A DNA stretch of 64,000 nt, from the NCBI RefSeq assembly GCF_003113495.2, contig NZ_CP084506.1, positions 3,224,001 to 3,288,000 on the forward strand. The letters run 5' to 3'. The notes beneath the pieces were generated by a model, which was not told the origin of the DNA, searched no databases, and worked only from the letters and a program-made list of their open reading frames with translations. Source of the stretch: Edwardsiella tarda ATCC 15947 = NBRC 105688 (GTDB taxonomy: Bacteria > Pseudomonadota > Gammaproteobacteria > Enterobacterales > Enterobacteriaceae). Shown here one piece after another: positions 57,008 to 64,000 of this stretch; position 1 is the stretch's first letter; every line of letters starts with the position of its first letter. Position numbers and translations under genes: made by a program.

Positions 57008-57112
57008 TTATCTAGCGTTAAAGAGATGAAAATCAAAACAGCTGCGGTGCGCCATCATCATCAGATGGGTTACCCGCCGGATATGCGGCCAAAACCGATT
57101 ATTATTTTCCAT
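57008..57112 (-). CDS. speFL: Ornithine-sensing arrest leader peptide SpeFL
   Basis: A 34-codon ORF 305 nt upstream of speF. It has the same length as E. coli SpeFL as I remember it and shares the key blocks: MENN at the start, R6, PHIRR at residues 9-13, T15-H16, AHR at 21-23 and FDFH-FNAR at the C terminus (FDFHLFNAR here). SD GAGGA lies eight bases before the ATG. Known role: ornithine is captured by the ribosome translating SpeFL, the stalled ribosome prevents Rho termination, and speF-potE is expressed. Differences fall at 5, 7-8, 14, 17, 19-20, 24-25 and 30. Confidence 0.9.
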   Translation of the reverse strand: MENNNRFWPHIRRVTHLMMMAHRSCFDFHLFNAR

Positions 57113-57135
57113 TTTTATTTCCTCTTTCCTCGGAA

Positions 57136-57186
57136 ACTAAACTTATTGTAATGGTTCATTCTGCCGCTACCGTGATATATATCACT
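57136..57186 (-). promoter_or_regulatory. Probable speFL-speF-potE promoter with CRP-like palindrome
   Basis: On the minus strand the perfect palindrome GTGATATATATCAC (57172-57185) is followed 21 nt later by TACAAT, a good -10 hexamer, with transcription expected about 7 nt beyond. The palindrome centre is then near -41.5, the class II activator position. The half-sites GTGA-N6-TCAC agree with CRP's core, but another palindrome-binding regulator is possible. Confidence 0.5.
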
Positions 57187-57452
57187 AATGATTAGCCAGC
57201 ATAGCAGCGACTTAATCTAGCCAAGGCATAAAAACGCATAGTAATGCACCACTCTATAGCCGCGGATTTAGCGTGAAAGAAGAATTACAATCATGCTATT
57301 TATCTCAAAGACAATTATTATTGTCTAGCGCCCCCAGTGTTATTTAAATTACATTAACAAATTAAACAAAAAGCCAACAAAAGAACAGTGATTAAAAATA
57401 CATTTATTATGGATAAATAAGCAAAAACATAATTTGGTATTTATGAGAGTTA

Positions 57453-57468
57453 TGTGATCGATATCACA
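57453..57468. promoter_or_regulatory. Consensus CRP site in speF/tRNA-Phe gap
   Basis: TGTGA, TCGATA, TCACA: both half-sites exact and the spacing correct. It is about 340 bp upstream of speFL and 130 bp upstream of the tRNA-Phe -35, so its target promoter is not obvious. The surrounding 57113-57584 stretch is very AT-rich and otherwise shows no gene. Confidence 0.65.
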
Positions 57469-57584
57469 GCAATGCCTATCATTACGTAGGATCCCCCTAC
57501 TCTACTGCCATCCTGCATAGCATCGATCATGGGCAGCGGCTCGTGCAAGAAATAGGCACTCAGGCGCTATGGCGTGAAATAACG

Positions 57585-57613
57585 TTGACGCCAGCATGAG
57601 AATCGGGTTTAAT
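57585..57613 (+). promoter_or_regulatory. Sigma-70 promoter of tRNA-Phe copy 2
   Basis: TTGACG (57585-57590), 17-bp spacer, TTTAAT (57608-57613) and a GC-rich discriminator (GCGCTCCG). Hexamers and spacing equal those of copy 1, while the spacer sequence differs. Confidence 0.8.
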
Positions 57614-57623
57614 GCGCTCCGTT

Positions 57624-57699
57624 GCCCGGATAGCTCAGTCGGTAGAGCAGGGGATTGAAAATCCCCGTGTCCTTGGTTCGATTCCGAGTCCGGGCACCA
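57624..57699 (+). tRNA. pheV: tRNA-Phe (anticodon GAA), copy 2
   Basis: Identical over 76 nt to copy 1 at 7530, with encoded CCA and GAA anticodon. It lies near an ornithine decarboxylase gene, as E. coli pheV lies near speC, so I use pheV. The downstream sequence through the terminator is also nearly identical to copy 1. Confidence 0.97.
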
Positions 57700-57710
57700 C
57701 TTATTCAGAA

Positions 57711-57740
57711 AACCCTGCCTTATGGCGGGGTTTTTGCTTT
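57711..57740 (+). terminator. Terminator of tRNA-Phe copy 2
   Basis: CCCTGCC/GGCGGGG stem, TTAT loop, five-T run. One base differs from the copy 1 terminator. Confidence 0.78.
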
Positions 57741-57887
57741 TGGCGCTATCGGGTAGCACCATCCCTTGCTTAGCGTCAGCGCATCTATCTTTTCAGTCAT
57801 CCATCGCTCAACTGACGGTGCTGGAGAAGATCATCTAACACCATGTAGAAGAGGCCCGCGCCTGGACAACATGAACGGCACACGGCG

Positions 57888-58244
57888 TCACGCTAACTCG
57901 ATATCCTTGCAGCCAAAACACCACGTTATGATAAAACCGGCAAGGTAAGAGAGCCGTATGCTGGCGACATAAACGGCCATCCCCGCAAAGATACCTCATT
58001 GAGAGGTCATCAGGGGAATGGTGAGCAAACCGGAAGGGCCGAATACCGTATTCAAACCGACCGGTAGCCCCAGCCAGGCAACCCGGCCGATAAAGAAGCC
58101 CCCACCCGCCCCGCCCAAGCAGGCCGTCACGAATGGCTTAACGCACGATAAGGTCACGCCCTAGATCAGCGATTCGCCAATACCTAACCAACCGGGAAAG
58201 AGAGCACCTTTAATTTGATCGCTGTGGGGGTTTGGGCCTGGGTC
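57888..58244 (-). pseudogene. murP: murP pseudogene (C-terminal piece of N-acetylmuramic acid PTS EIIBC)
   Basis: A 119-codon frame begins within 10 nt of the murQ stop and reads like the last quarter of the MurP EIIC domain: GALFPGWLGIGESLI, a TAG (58161-58163) where family members have Tyr, then [38 protein letters not shown], a TGA (57996-57998), then GIFAGMAVY and a C-terminal FGCKDIELA. The EIIB domain and most of EIIC (about 350 codons) are missing, deleted at the murQ junction. The order murQ-murP is that of E. coli. Two stops plus deletion make it non-functional. Confidence 0.85.
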
Positions 58245-58250
58245 ATGATA

Positions 58251-59153
58251 TTAGGTCCTCGACAAGGCCTGACGAATAAAGCCGTGATGCCGTGCCAACA
58301 TCGCGCGGGCCTCCTCGGCTGATACGCCGCTCAGTAACATCAGAATGGCGGTCTTACAGTGACGATCACAGGCGTTGAGCGCCGCCTCGGCCTGATGTAA
58401 GTCACACTCCGTCGCCGCCATCACGATATTCACCTGGCGCTGGAGCAGCTTGGCGTTGGTCGCCGCCACATCCACCATCAAGTTACCGTACACCTTGCCA
58501 CTACGGATCATCGCCCCGGTGGTGATCATATTCAGCACCAGCTTCTGTGCGGTTCCCGCCTTCATCCGCGAAGAGCCCGTCACCACCTCCGCGCCGACCA
58601 CCGGCTCGATAGCAATATCGGCCGCTAGGCTCATCTCACTGCCGGGATTACAGACGATCGCCGCTACCGTCGCGCCTTGTTGCTTCGCGTATACCATGGC
58701 GCCCAACACATAAGGCGTACGTCCGCTGGCCGCGATACCCACCAACACATCCCGTGACGTAAAGTGAAGATCGCGGAGATCCTGCGCCCCCTGATCACGA
58801 TCGTCTTCGGCGTTCTCCACCGCCGCCAGGATCGCCGGGTGACCTCCCGCGATCAGCCCCACCACCTGCTGCGCCGGCGTACCATAGGTAGGCGGACACT
58901 CACTGGCATCGAGGATGCCAAGGCGTCCCGACGTTCCAGCACCACAATAGATCAGGCGACCGCCCTGAGCGAAGGCCTCGACCACCTTATCCACCAACTC
59001 GGCTACCTGCGGTAGGGTTGCCTCGACCGCTGGTGCGACCCGCTGGTCCTCCGCATTGATCACGCGCAACATCGCCAAGGTAGACAGGGTATCGATCGCC
59101 GCACTGGCCGGGTTGCGACTCTCCGTCACCATCTGGTTTAAATTAATCTTCAT
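58251..59153 (-). CDS. murQ: N-acetylmuramic acid 6-phosphate etherase MurQ
   Basis: Cleaves the lactyl ether of MurNAc-6-phosphate to GlcNAc-6-phosphate and D-lactate in cell-wall recycling. I use the ATG at 59153 ([20 protein letters not shown]) with GAGCG upstream; ATG at 59165 is an alternative. 300 residues. SIS domain with [21 protein letters not shown] (in part, catalytic glutamate) near residue 65, [14 protein letters not shown] and [17 protein letters not shown]. Intact, although its dedicated transporter murP is broken; it can still serve anhMurNAc recycling. Confidence 0.94.
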   Translation of the reverse strand: MKINLNQMVTESRNPASAAIDTLSTLAMLRVINAEDQRVAPAVEATLPQVAELVDKVVEAFAQGGRLIYCGAGTSGRLGILDASECPPTYGTPAQQVVGLIAGGHPAILAAVENAEDDRDQGAQDLRDLHFTSRDVLVGIAASGRTPYVLGAMVYAKQQGATVAAIVCNPGSEMSLAADIAIEPVVGAEVVTGSSRMKAGTAQKLVLNMITTGAMIRSGKVYGNLMVDVAATNAKLLQRQVNIVMAATECDLHQAEAALNACDRHCKTAILMLLSGVSAEEARAMLARHHGFIRQALSRT

Positions 59154-59329
59154 CGACACGCTCATAGAAATTCGTCATGACGTTAGGGTATGGAACATTT
59201 TATGCCTTCAAAGTGAGAATAATCACGGAAAATCATCCCAAGACAGACAGGAGTAGAGAGCGGAAGGGAGTAAAAAATATATTTATCATCAATGTATTAC
59301 TAAAATAGTTTGGCGGCCTCATTACGCAA

Positions 59330-59354
59330 GATGGCCCCCCAACGGGAGGCCATC
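59330..59354 (-). terminator. Hairpin after the DASS transporter gene
   Basis: GATGGCC and GGCCATC form a 7-bp stem with an 11-nt loop, 30 nt past the stop on the minus strand. T-run is short, so this is a modest candidate. Confidence 0.5.
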
Positions 59355-59384
59355 CATAGTACGCTCAGGGAAATGAGAGCTCAC

Positions 59385-60839
59385 TCAACGGTAGAGATAA
59401 TTTATCCACGGTAAGCAGATAAACAGGTAGGCCAACAGGTTCACCAAGCCAAAGATGGCCCCCAGGCGCCAGAAGTCTTTCGAGGGCAGATAGCCGCTGC
59501 CGAAGTAGATCGGGCTGGGACCGGTGCCGTAAGGGGTGATGATCCCCATGATGCCCAACGACAGGGACATCGCCAGAGAAAAGGCCATCATGTTGATACC
59601 ATGAATATCCATCGCCGCCGCGATCATGACCGGGACCAAGGCCGTAGCATGCGCGGTAGTACTGGCAAAGAAATAGTGCAGCAGGTAGAAACACAGCAAT
59701 AGCGAGACGCAGGCGACATCGACCGACATCCCATTCAGGTAATGAGAGATCAGTAACCCGAACCAATGAACAAAGCCGACGGCAGAGAGGCCCGAGGCCA
59801 ATGAGACTAACGTACCGAACCAGAACAGGGTATTCCAGGCGGCTTTATTCCCGATCACGTCATCCCAGGTGATCACGTTACTCACCAGCATCAGCGCGAT
59901 GACGAACAAGGCCGCAATGGCGGAATTGATAAAGCCGGAACCGAACACCCACATCAGCAAGGCAAGAACCACGAATACCAGTAGGAGTTTCTCGCGCCGT
60001 GACAACCCCCCCAGGTTTGCCAGCTCTTGTTTCGCCCATTTAGGGACTTCATCATTCACCTTCACCTCCGGCGTATACAGCCAATAGCCGAGCAACGGTG
60101 TCAGTAGCCACAGCACAATACCGCACGGTAAGAAGGCGATAAACCAGCTTCCCCACGAGATCTGTAGGCCCGTCATCTGATTGATCAGTGCACTGGATAG
60201 TAAGTTTGGCGCGAGGGCGGAGAGGAACATCGAGCTGGTCACACAGGTAATCGAGATGGAGACCCACATCAAGTAGGAACCGATACGCCGCGCACTGGGA
60301 TCGTTCGGCTTGGAGTCATAGAGTGGGGGGAGATTACTGATCACCGGATAGATGGCCCCAGCGCTACGTGCCGTGTTCGACGGCGTAAAGGGAGCCAGAA
60401 CCAGATCGGCGATGGCGATGGCATAACCCAGCGTCAGCGAGCGACGCCCCAGCGACTTAACCAACATCAAGGAGATACGGCGTCCCAGTCCCGTCTTCTC
60501 ATACCCTAAGGCAAACATAAAGGCGCTGAAAATCAACCATACCGTGGAGTTCGAGAATCCGGAAACCGCCCACTTAAAGGCCGCCGAAGTCGCATGGAAG
60601 TGTGCCGCTGTCAGCTGTTCCGGGGAGAACAACACCCAGCGGCCCAATCCCGCAATAATCACCACGGCGATTAAGCCAATCACCGCGCCGGGTAACGGCT
60701 CTAGAATCAACCCCACGATCGAGCCGATAAAAATCGCAAAATAGAGCCAGGCGTGATGACTCAGCCCCGCCGGGGCGGGGAGACAAGCCAGTGCCGCCCC
60801 AACCACAAAAGGTATCAATAACAAATAACCTTTTTTCAT
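59385..60839 (-). CDS. DASS-family anion/dicarboxylate-tricarboxylate transporter (CitT/TtdT-like)
   Basis: 484-residue inner-membrane carrier of the divalent anion:sodium symporter family. LILEPLPGAVIGLIAVV, ALGYEKTGLGRRISLMLVKS and the SNT motif in LAPFTPSNTARSAGAIYPVI agree with the E. coli CitT/TtdT (citrate or tartrate:succinate antiporter) branch; the second SNT-like repeat is near the C-terminal GIITPYGTGPSPIYFGSGYL. Substrate is not determinable; no citrate lyase or tartrate dehydratase genes are adjacent. SD GAGG lies six bases before the ATG. Confidence 0.88.
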   Translation of the reverse strand: MKKGYLLLIPFVVGAALACLPAPAGLSHHAWLYFAIFIGSIVGLILEPLPGAVIGLIAVVIIAGLGRWVLFSPEQLTAAHFHATSAAFKWAVSGFSNSTVWLIFSAFMFALGYEKTGLGRRISLMLVKSLGRRSLTLGYAIAIADLVLAPFTPSNTARSAGAIYPVISNLPPLYDSKPNDPSARRIGSYLMWVSISITCVTSSMFLSALAPNLLSSALINQMTGLQISWGSWFIAFLPCGIVLWLLTPLLGYWLYTPEVKVNDEVPKWAKQELANLGGLSRREKLLLVFVVLALLMWVFGSGFINSAIAALFVIALMLVSNVITWDDVIGNKAAWNTLFWFGTLVSLASGLSAVGFVHWFGLLISHYLNGMSVDVACVSLLLCFYLLHYFFASTTAHATALVPVMIAAAMDIHGINMMAFSLAMSLSLGIMGIITPYGTGPSPIYFGSGYLPSKDFWRLGAIFGLVNLLAYLFICLPWINYLYR

Positions 60840-60840
60840 A

Positions 60841-60954
60841 CTAAACCTCAGCGAAAAAAATAAATAACAGCATTACGCCAATAATGACGAACAGGATGCT
60901 AGCGCCATTAGCCCCACGTGTAGCGGCAGACGCGGATCGATAGCGATCAACCAC
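60841..60954 (-). CDS. Possible 37-residue membrane peptide upstream of DASS transporter
   Basis: A frame from GTG at 60954 (VVDRYRSASAATRGANGAS) runs through a hydrophobic stretch (ILFVIIGVMLLFIFF) to AEV and a TAG one base before the transporter ATG. The transporter's SD lies inside its last codons, suggesting coupling. The GTG itself has only a weak GAG upstream, and no family is recognised. Confidence 0.3.
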   Translation of the reverse strand: MVDRYRSASAATRGANGASILFVIIGVMLLFIFFAEV

Positions 60955-62012
60955 GCTGGCGCGCTCACATCATTTCTCCCTAATGACGTTATGGCAGATA
61001 ATATGGCTAGCAATTTCACGATTACCCTAAATAGGGTGTATCTCGCCATATCCTATAGCGCCAATCTGTGGTCTTCCGCCATAGCGGTGCTTACACGCCG
61101 AATCGACGTCAATAAATAACCATGAGTGACGCAGGATAATAGCCACTCACCGCACCAGGTGTGCCGTGAGATAAATAGATAACAAAGCTATTCAAGAATA
61201 ATATGAGGGCCATGCACCCCCAACATCGATACATATTTCAACAACAGACTAGCTGTATCAATGCGAGAAATAGTGTGAGGCTATTTCTAATCTATTACAT
61301 TACTCTCGACCATAATGACAGTCAGAAAATATTTGTAAGTAAATCGCCATCTCTGTATCGCTTTATCATCAAGTGAATACTTGCATACAACTAAATAGGC
61401 GCTATGACGCGGCTAAGGCCGTGCTAATGAACCAAATGGACCAAGTCACCAAGACCGACTCAGCGGCCTCGATCGTCTCTCCTCCTCATATTTGAGATGT
61501 TACGCAGAAGCTACCGACGCAGTGACTCCCCCTCTCGCCTCCCAAATCTATTGCTGATTATTTGTATTTCTACTTTCTTTACCAACTCGCAGGAATGCAT
61601 ATCTTGATCCGTTGGTGCGGAAAGAAATCCTGCCACACTGAGGGTAAAAATGTCACTATCAGCCCATAATAAGAAAAGTATTTAGTTTATTTAAATGGAT
61701 GGCTAAATATTCTCATAATGGAATCACTAAGTTAGCCATTTAGCGAAAAATCTTAGTGAGACAGAAACACGCTCCTTAAGTGGCAAAAGCAAAAAATAAC
61801 AATCGTCACCACTGGCTAATTCTGTCATTTATACTATTTAGTAAGTTGGCAACGTTTTGTAATTAGCGAAGTAACGCGATATTGTAAAAAGGAAAAGTCA
61901 GCGACTAACAAACTGATAACATTAACGGTGGCGAGCACTATTTTATCAGCTCACCGTTGGTTATGTGGCCTCGCAGACAAAATGCATCATCGATATATAA
62001 AAAGGTGTCGAT
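60955..62012. other. Long AT-rich intergenic region upstream of narK
   Basis: About 1.06 kb between divergent transcripts without an intact gene. A short frame near 61403-61489 reads KAVLMNQMDQVTKTDSAAS, reminiscent of a chemoreceptor signalling segment, but is too short to call. The narK promoter with expected FNR/NarL sites must lie in the right half; I could not assign sites reliably. Confidence 0.45.
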
Positions 62013-63395
62013 ATGAGTAATCAAGCATTAGACCCAAAAAACTCGCGTGTGTTACAAAATTGGGATCCCGAAGACGACAACTTCTGGAAAACGACCGGGA
62101 GTGGCATCGCCAAACGCAATCTCTGGGTATCAGTATACTGCCTCGTGTTAGCGTTCTGTATCTGGATGGTATTCAGCTCCGTCGTTATTAAACTTAACCA
62201 CATCGGATTTAACTTCACTACCAACCAGCTCTTCTGGTTAGCCGCCTTACCCTCTATCTCCGGCGCTATTCTGCGTATTCCCTTCTCCTTCGTCGTCCCG
62301 ATCTTCGGCGGACGGCGCTGGACCACGCTCAGTACCGTGTTACTGCTGATCCCCAGCATCTGGCTGGGTCTCGCTATCCAAGATCCGCACACCTCCTTCT
62401 ACTCCTTCGCCTGTATCGCCATCCTATGCGGTATCGGCGGTGGTAACTTCGCCTCCAGCATGGCGAATATCAGCTTCTTCTTTCCCAAACGGCTACAAGG
62501 TTACGGGCTGGGGATCAACGGCGGGTTAGGTGATGGTGGGATCGGGGTGGTCCAACTGTGCGTCCCGTTGGTCATCGGTTTCAGCTTGTTCGGTAGCCTA
62601 GGCGGCGCCCCACAGCAGGTCGACCACAGTACGGTCATCTGGCTGCAAAACGCCGCTTTCCTCTGGATCCCCTTTATCCTCGTTGGTTGCCTAGCCTCCT
62701 GGTTTATGATGAATGATATCGACGGGATGCAGTCTTCACTCTCTTCACAGTTCGTCATCCTGGGGAAAAAAGATACCTGGATCACCAGCCTGATTTACCT
62801 AGCGACCTTCGGCTCGTTTGTCGGCTTCTCCGCCGGTTTCGCCCTGTTGACCAAGACCCAATTCCCGGAAATCAACATCATCGACTACGCCTTCGTCGGG
62901 CCATTGCTGGGGGCAATCGCTCGCCCGATCGGCGGCAAGCTCTCCGATAAGTTCAGCGGCTACCGCATCACCCAAGTCGCCTTCCTCTTTATGATCGTGT
63001 TCAGCCTGCTGATCGTGCCAACCTTACCGGGTGAAAACGGTAACGGCTCCTTCATCCTGTTCTACATCGTGTTTATGGGGTTGTTCATCTTCACCAACCT
63101 CGGCAGTGGCTCCAGCTTCCAACTGATCTCACAGATCTTCCATCAGAAATCGGCGCAAGAGGCCCAGCAGCAAGGCATGCAGGGAAAACGCATCGACCAA
63201 TATGCAGACGTGATGAGTTCGGCGGCGCTGGGCTTCACCTCCGCGATCGGTGCCTTCGGCGGCTTTATCATTCCTAAGGCGTTCGGTAGTGCCATCAGCC
63301 TGACACACTCCGTCCTATTGCCGCTGATCTGCTTCGCTGTGTTTTACCTGCTATGCATGATCGTCACCTGGCTCGCCTATGGACGGCACCATTAA
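62013..63395 (+). CDS. narK: Nitrate/nitrite transporter NarK/NarU
   Basis: MFS carrier importing nitrate and exporting nitrite, 460 residues with twelve membrane segments. Both nitrate signature regions are seen: GGGNFASSMANISFFFPKR near residue 145 and NLGSGSSFQLISQIF near residue 365. NHIGFNFTTNQLFWLAALPS and RIPFSFVVPIFGGRRWT place it in the NarK/NarU branch; I cannot separate narK from narU by sequence. SD AAAAGG. narG follows 18 nt after the stop, so the two form the start of a nar operon. Confidence 0.93.
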   Translation: MSNQALDPKNSRVLQNWDPEDDNFWKTTGSGIAKRNLWVSVYCLVLAFCIWMVFSSVVIKLNHIGFNFTTNQLFWLAALPSISGAILRIPFSFVVPIFGGRRWTTLSTVLLLIPSIWLGLAIQDPHTSFYSFACIAILCGIGGGNFASSMANISFFFPKRLQGYGLGINGGLGDGGIGVVQLCVPLVIGFSLFGSLGGAPQQVDHSTVIWLQNAAFLWIPFILVGCLASWFMMNDIDGMQSSLSSQFVILGKKDTWITSLIYLATFGSFVGFSAGFALLTKTQFPEINIIDYAFVGPLLGAIARPIGGKLSDKFSGYRITQVAFLFMIVFSLLIVPTLPGENGNGSFILFYIVFMGLFIFTNLGSGSSFQLISQIFHQKSAQEAQQQGMQGKRIDQYADVMSSAALGFTSAIGAFGGFIIPKAFGSAISLTHSVLLPLICFAVFYLLCMIVTWLAYGRHH

Positions 63396-63413
63396 TCGCC
63401 TGGGGAAACTGAC

Positions 63414-64000
63414 ATGAGCACCTTTCTAAAAAAGATCCGCTATTTCACCGCCGGGAAACCCATCGCGGCTAACGCCCATGAGCTGTACATGCGGGATGAC
63501 TCCGCCTGGGAGCAGAGTTACCGTAGCCGCTGGCAATACGACAAGGTGGTGCGCTCCACACATGGCGTCAACTGCACGGGCTCCTGTAGCTGGAAAATCT
63601 ATGTCAAAAGCGGGCTAATCACCTGGGAGACGCAGTACACCGACTACCCGGAAACGCCCATCGATCTGCCTAACCATGAACCGCGTGGCTGCCCGCGCGG
63701 GGCCAGTTACTCCTGGTATATCTACAGCGCCAACCGGATTAAATACCCGCTGATGCGTCAGGCGCTGCGTGATTTGTGGCGTGAGCAACGGGCGCAACAC
63801 CCAGATGCGGTCGATGCCTGGCAAGCCATTTTGGACGATCCTGAACTGGGGCAACGTTACAAGCGCGAGCGGGGTATGGGGGGACTGGTGCGTGTCTCTT
63901 GGCAAGAGGCCAACGAGCTGATCGCAGCGGCCAACATCGCCACCATCAAGCGCTTCGGCCCTGACCGCGTCGCTGGCTTTTCGCCGATCCCCGCTCATGC
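63414..64000 (+). CDS. narG: Respiratory nitrate reductase alpha subunit NarG (partial, runs off right edge)
   Basis: First 195 codons of the membrane-bound molybdenum nitrate reductase catalytic subunit. Start ATG at 63414 (MSTFLKKIRYFTAGKPIAAN) after GGGGA. The N-terminal FS0 cluster motif with histidine ligand is present in HGVNCTGSCSWKIYVKSG, continuing to WETQYTDYPETPIDLPNHEP and RGCPRGASYSWYIYS. No Tat cleavage signal, as for cytoplasmic-facing NarG. narHJI are expected beyond the window. Confidence 0.95.
   Translation, partial: MSTFLKKIRYFTAGKPIAANAHELYMRDDSAWEQSYRSRWQYDKVVRSTHGVNCTGSCSWKIYVKSGLITWETQYTDYPETPIDLPNHEPRGCPRGASYSWYIYSANRIKYPLMRQALRDLWREQRAQHPDAVDAWQAILDDPELGQRYKRERGMGGLVRVSWQEANELIAAANIATIKRFGPDRVAGFSPIPAH

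Noticed and set aside
57741-57887. Frame with one stop reading QLTVLEKII then HHVEEARAW after tRNA-Phe copy 2
   Set aside because: Considered as a remnant of an RpiR-type (MurR-like) regulator, but the similarity is too weak and short to claim.
1-64000. CRISPR array or prophage
   Set aside because: No regularly spaced repeats, cas genes, integrase or phage structural genes were seen anywhere in the window.

Overview
The window is a chromosomal segment of a facultatively anaerobic enterobacterium. Gene content and order (fxsA-aspA-dcuA-cutA-dsbD-yjdC-tRNA-Phe; sprT-endA-rsmE-gshB-yqgE-ruvX; yggS-yggT-yggU-rdgB-hemW; yggN, yggL-trmB, mutY-yggX-mltC) are those of the E. coli relatives. Paired lysine and ornithine decarboxylase systems, a TMAO respiration locus and a fucose locus, with GC-rich coding DNA, make a Hafniaceae member such as Edwardsiella my best guess. 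That is recognition from memory, not a database result.

Layout. 1-6.4 kb: fxsA (cut by the left edge), CRP-preceded aspA, dcuA, cutA-dsbD-yjdC. 6.4-10.1 kb: yfdX, tRNA-Phe copy 1, a possible gene remnant, a ThDP decarboxylase (ipdC-like) and a 46-residue membrane protein. 10.1-19.4 kb: complete TMAO respiration locus torS/torT/torR/torCAD with four tor boxes. 19.5-21.6 kb: bestrophin-like yneE and hdeD. 21.6-30.3 kb: complete L-fucose regulon, fucAO divergent from fucPIKUR. 30.5-33.1 kb: ygiBC and an IS200/IS605-type insertion. 33.1-36.7 kb: cadBA without cadC. 37-52.5 kb: conserved housekeeping blocks (DNA/RNA repair and modification, glutathione, nucleotide sanitation, cell wall) with an orphan OppA-like binding protein and a glutaminase where E. 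coli has yggM-ansB. 52.5-57.7 kb: orphan nikR with a His-rich tail, potE, speF, the SpeFL arrest leader peptide upstream of speF, and tRNA-Phe copy 2. 57.9-60.9 kb: murP pseudogene, murQ and a DASS-family transporter. 62-64 kb: narK and the start of narG.

Common themes are anaerobic respiration (fumarate/aspartate, TMAO, nitrate) and acid-induced amino-acid decarboxylation (CadBA, SpeF-PotE, HdeD, YfdX).

The strongest non-routine signals are the speFL leader ORF (34 codons, too short for usual gene calling), the decayed murP (deletion plus two in-frame stops), the near-identical tRNA-Phe cassettes 50 kb apart, two or three unannotated small ORFs, the His-rich NikR extension, and a broken reading frame next to ipdC. 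I did not find a large, clearly undescribed multi-gene system; most genes are recognisable orthologues.
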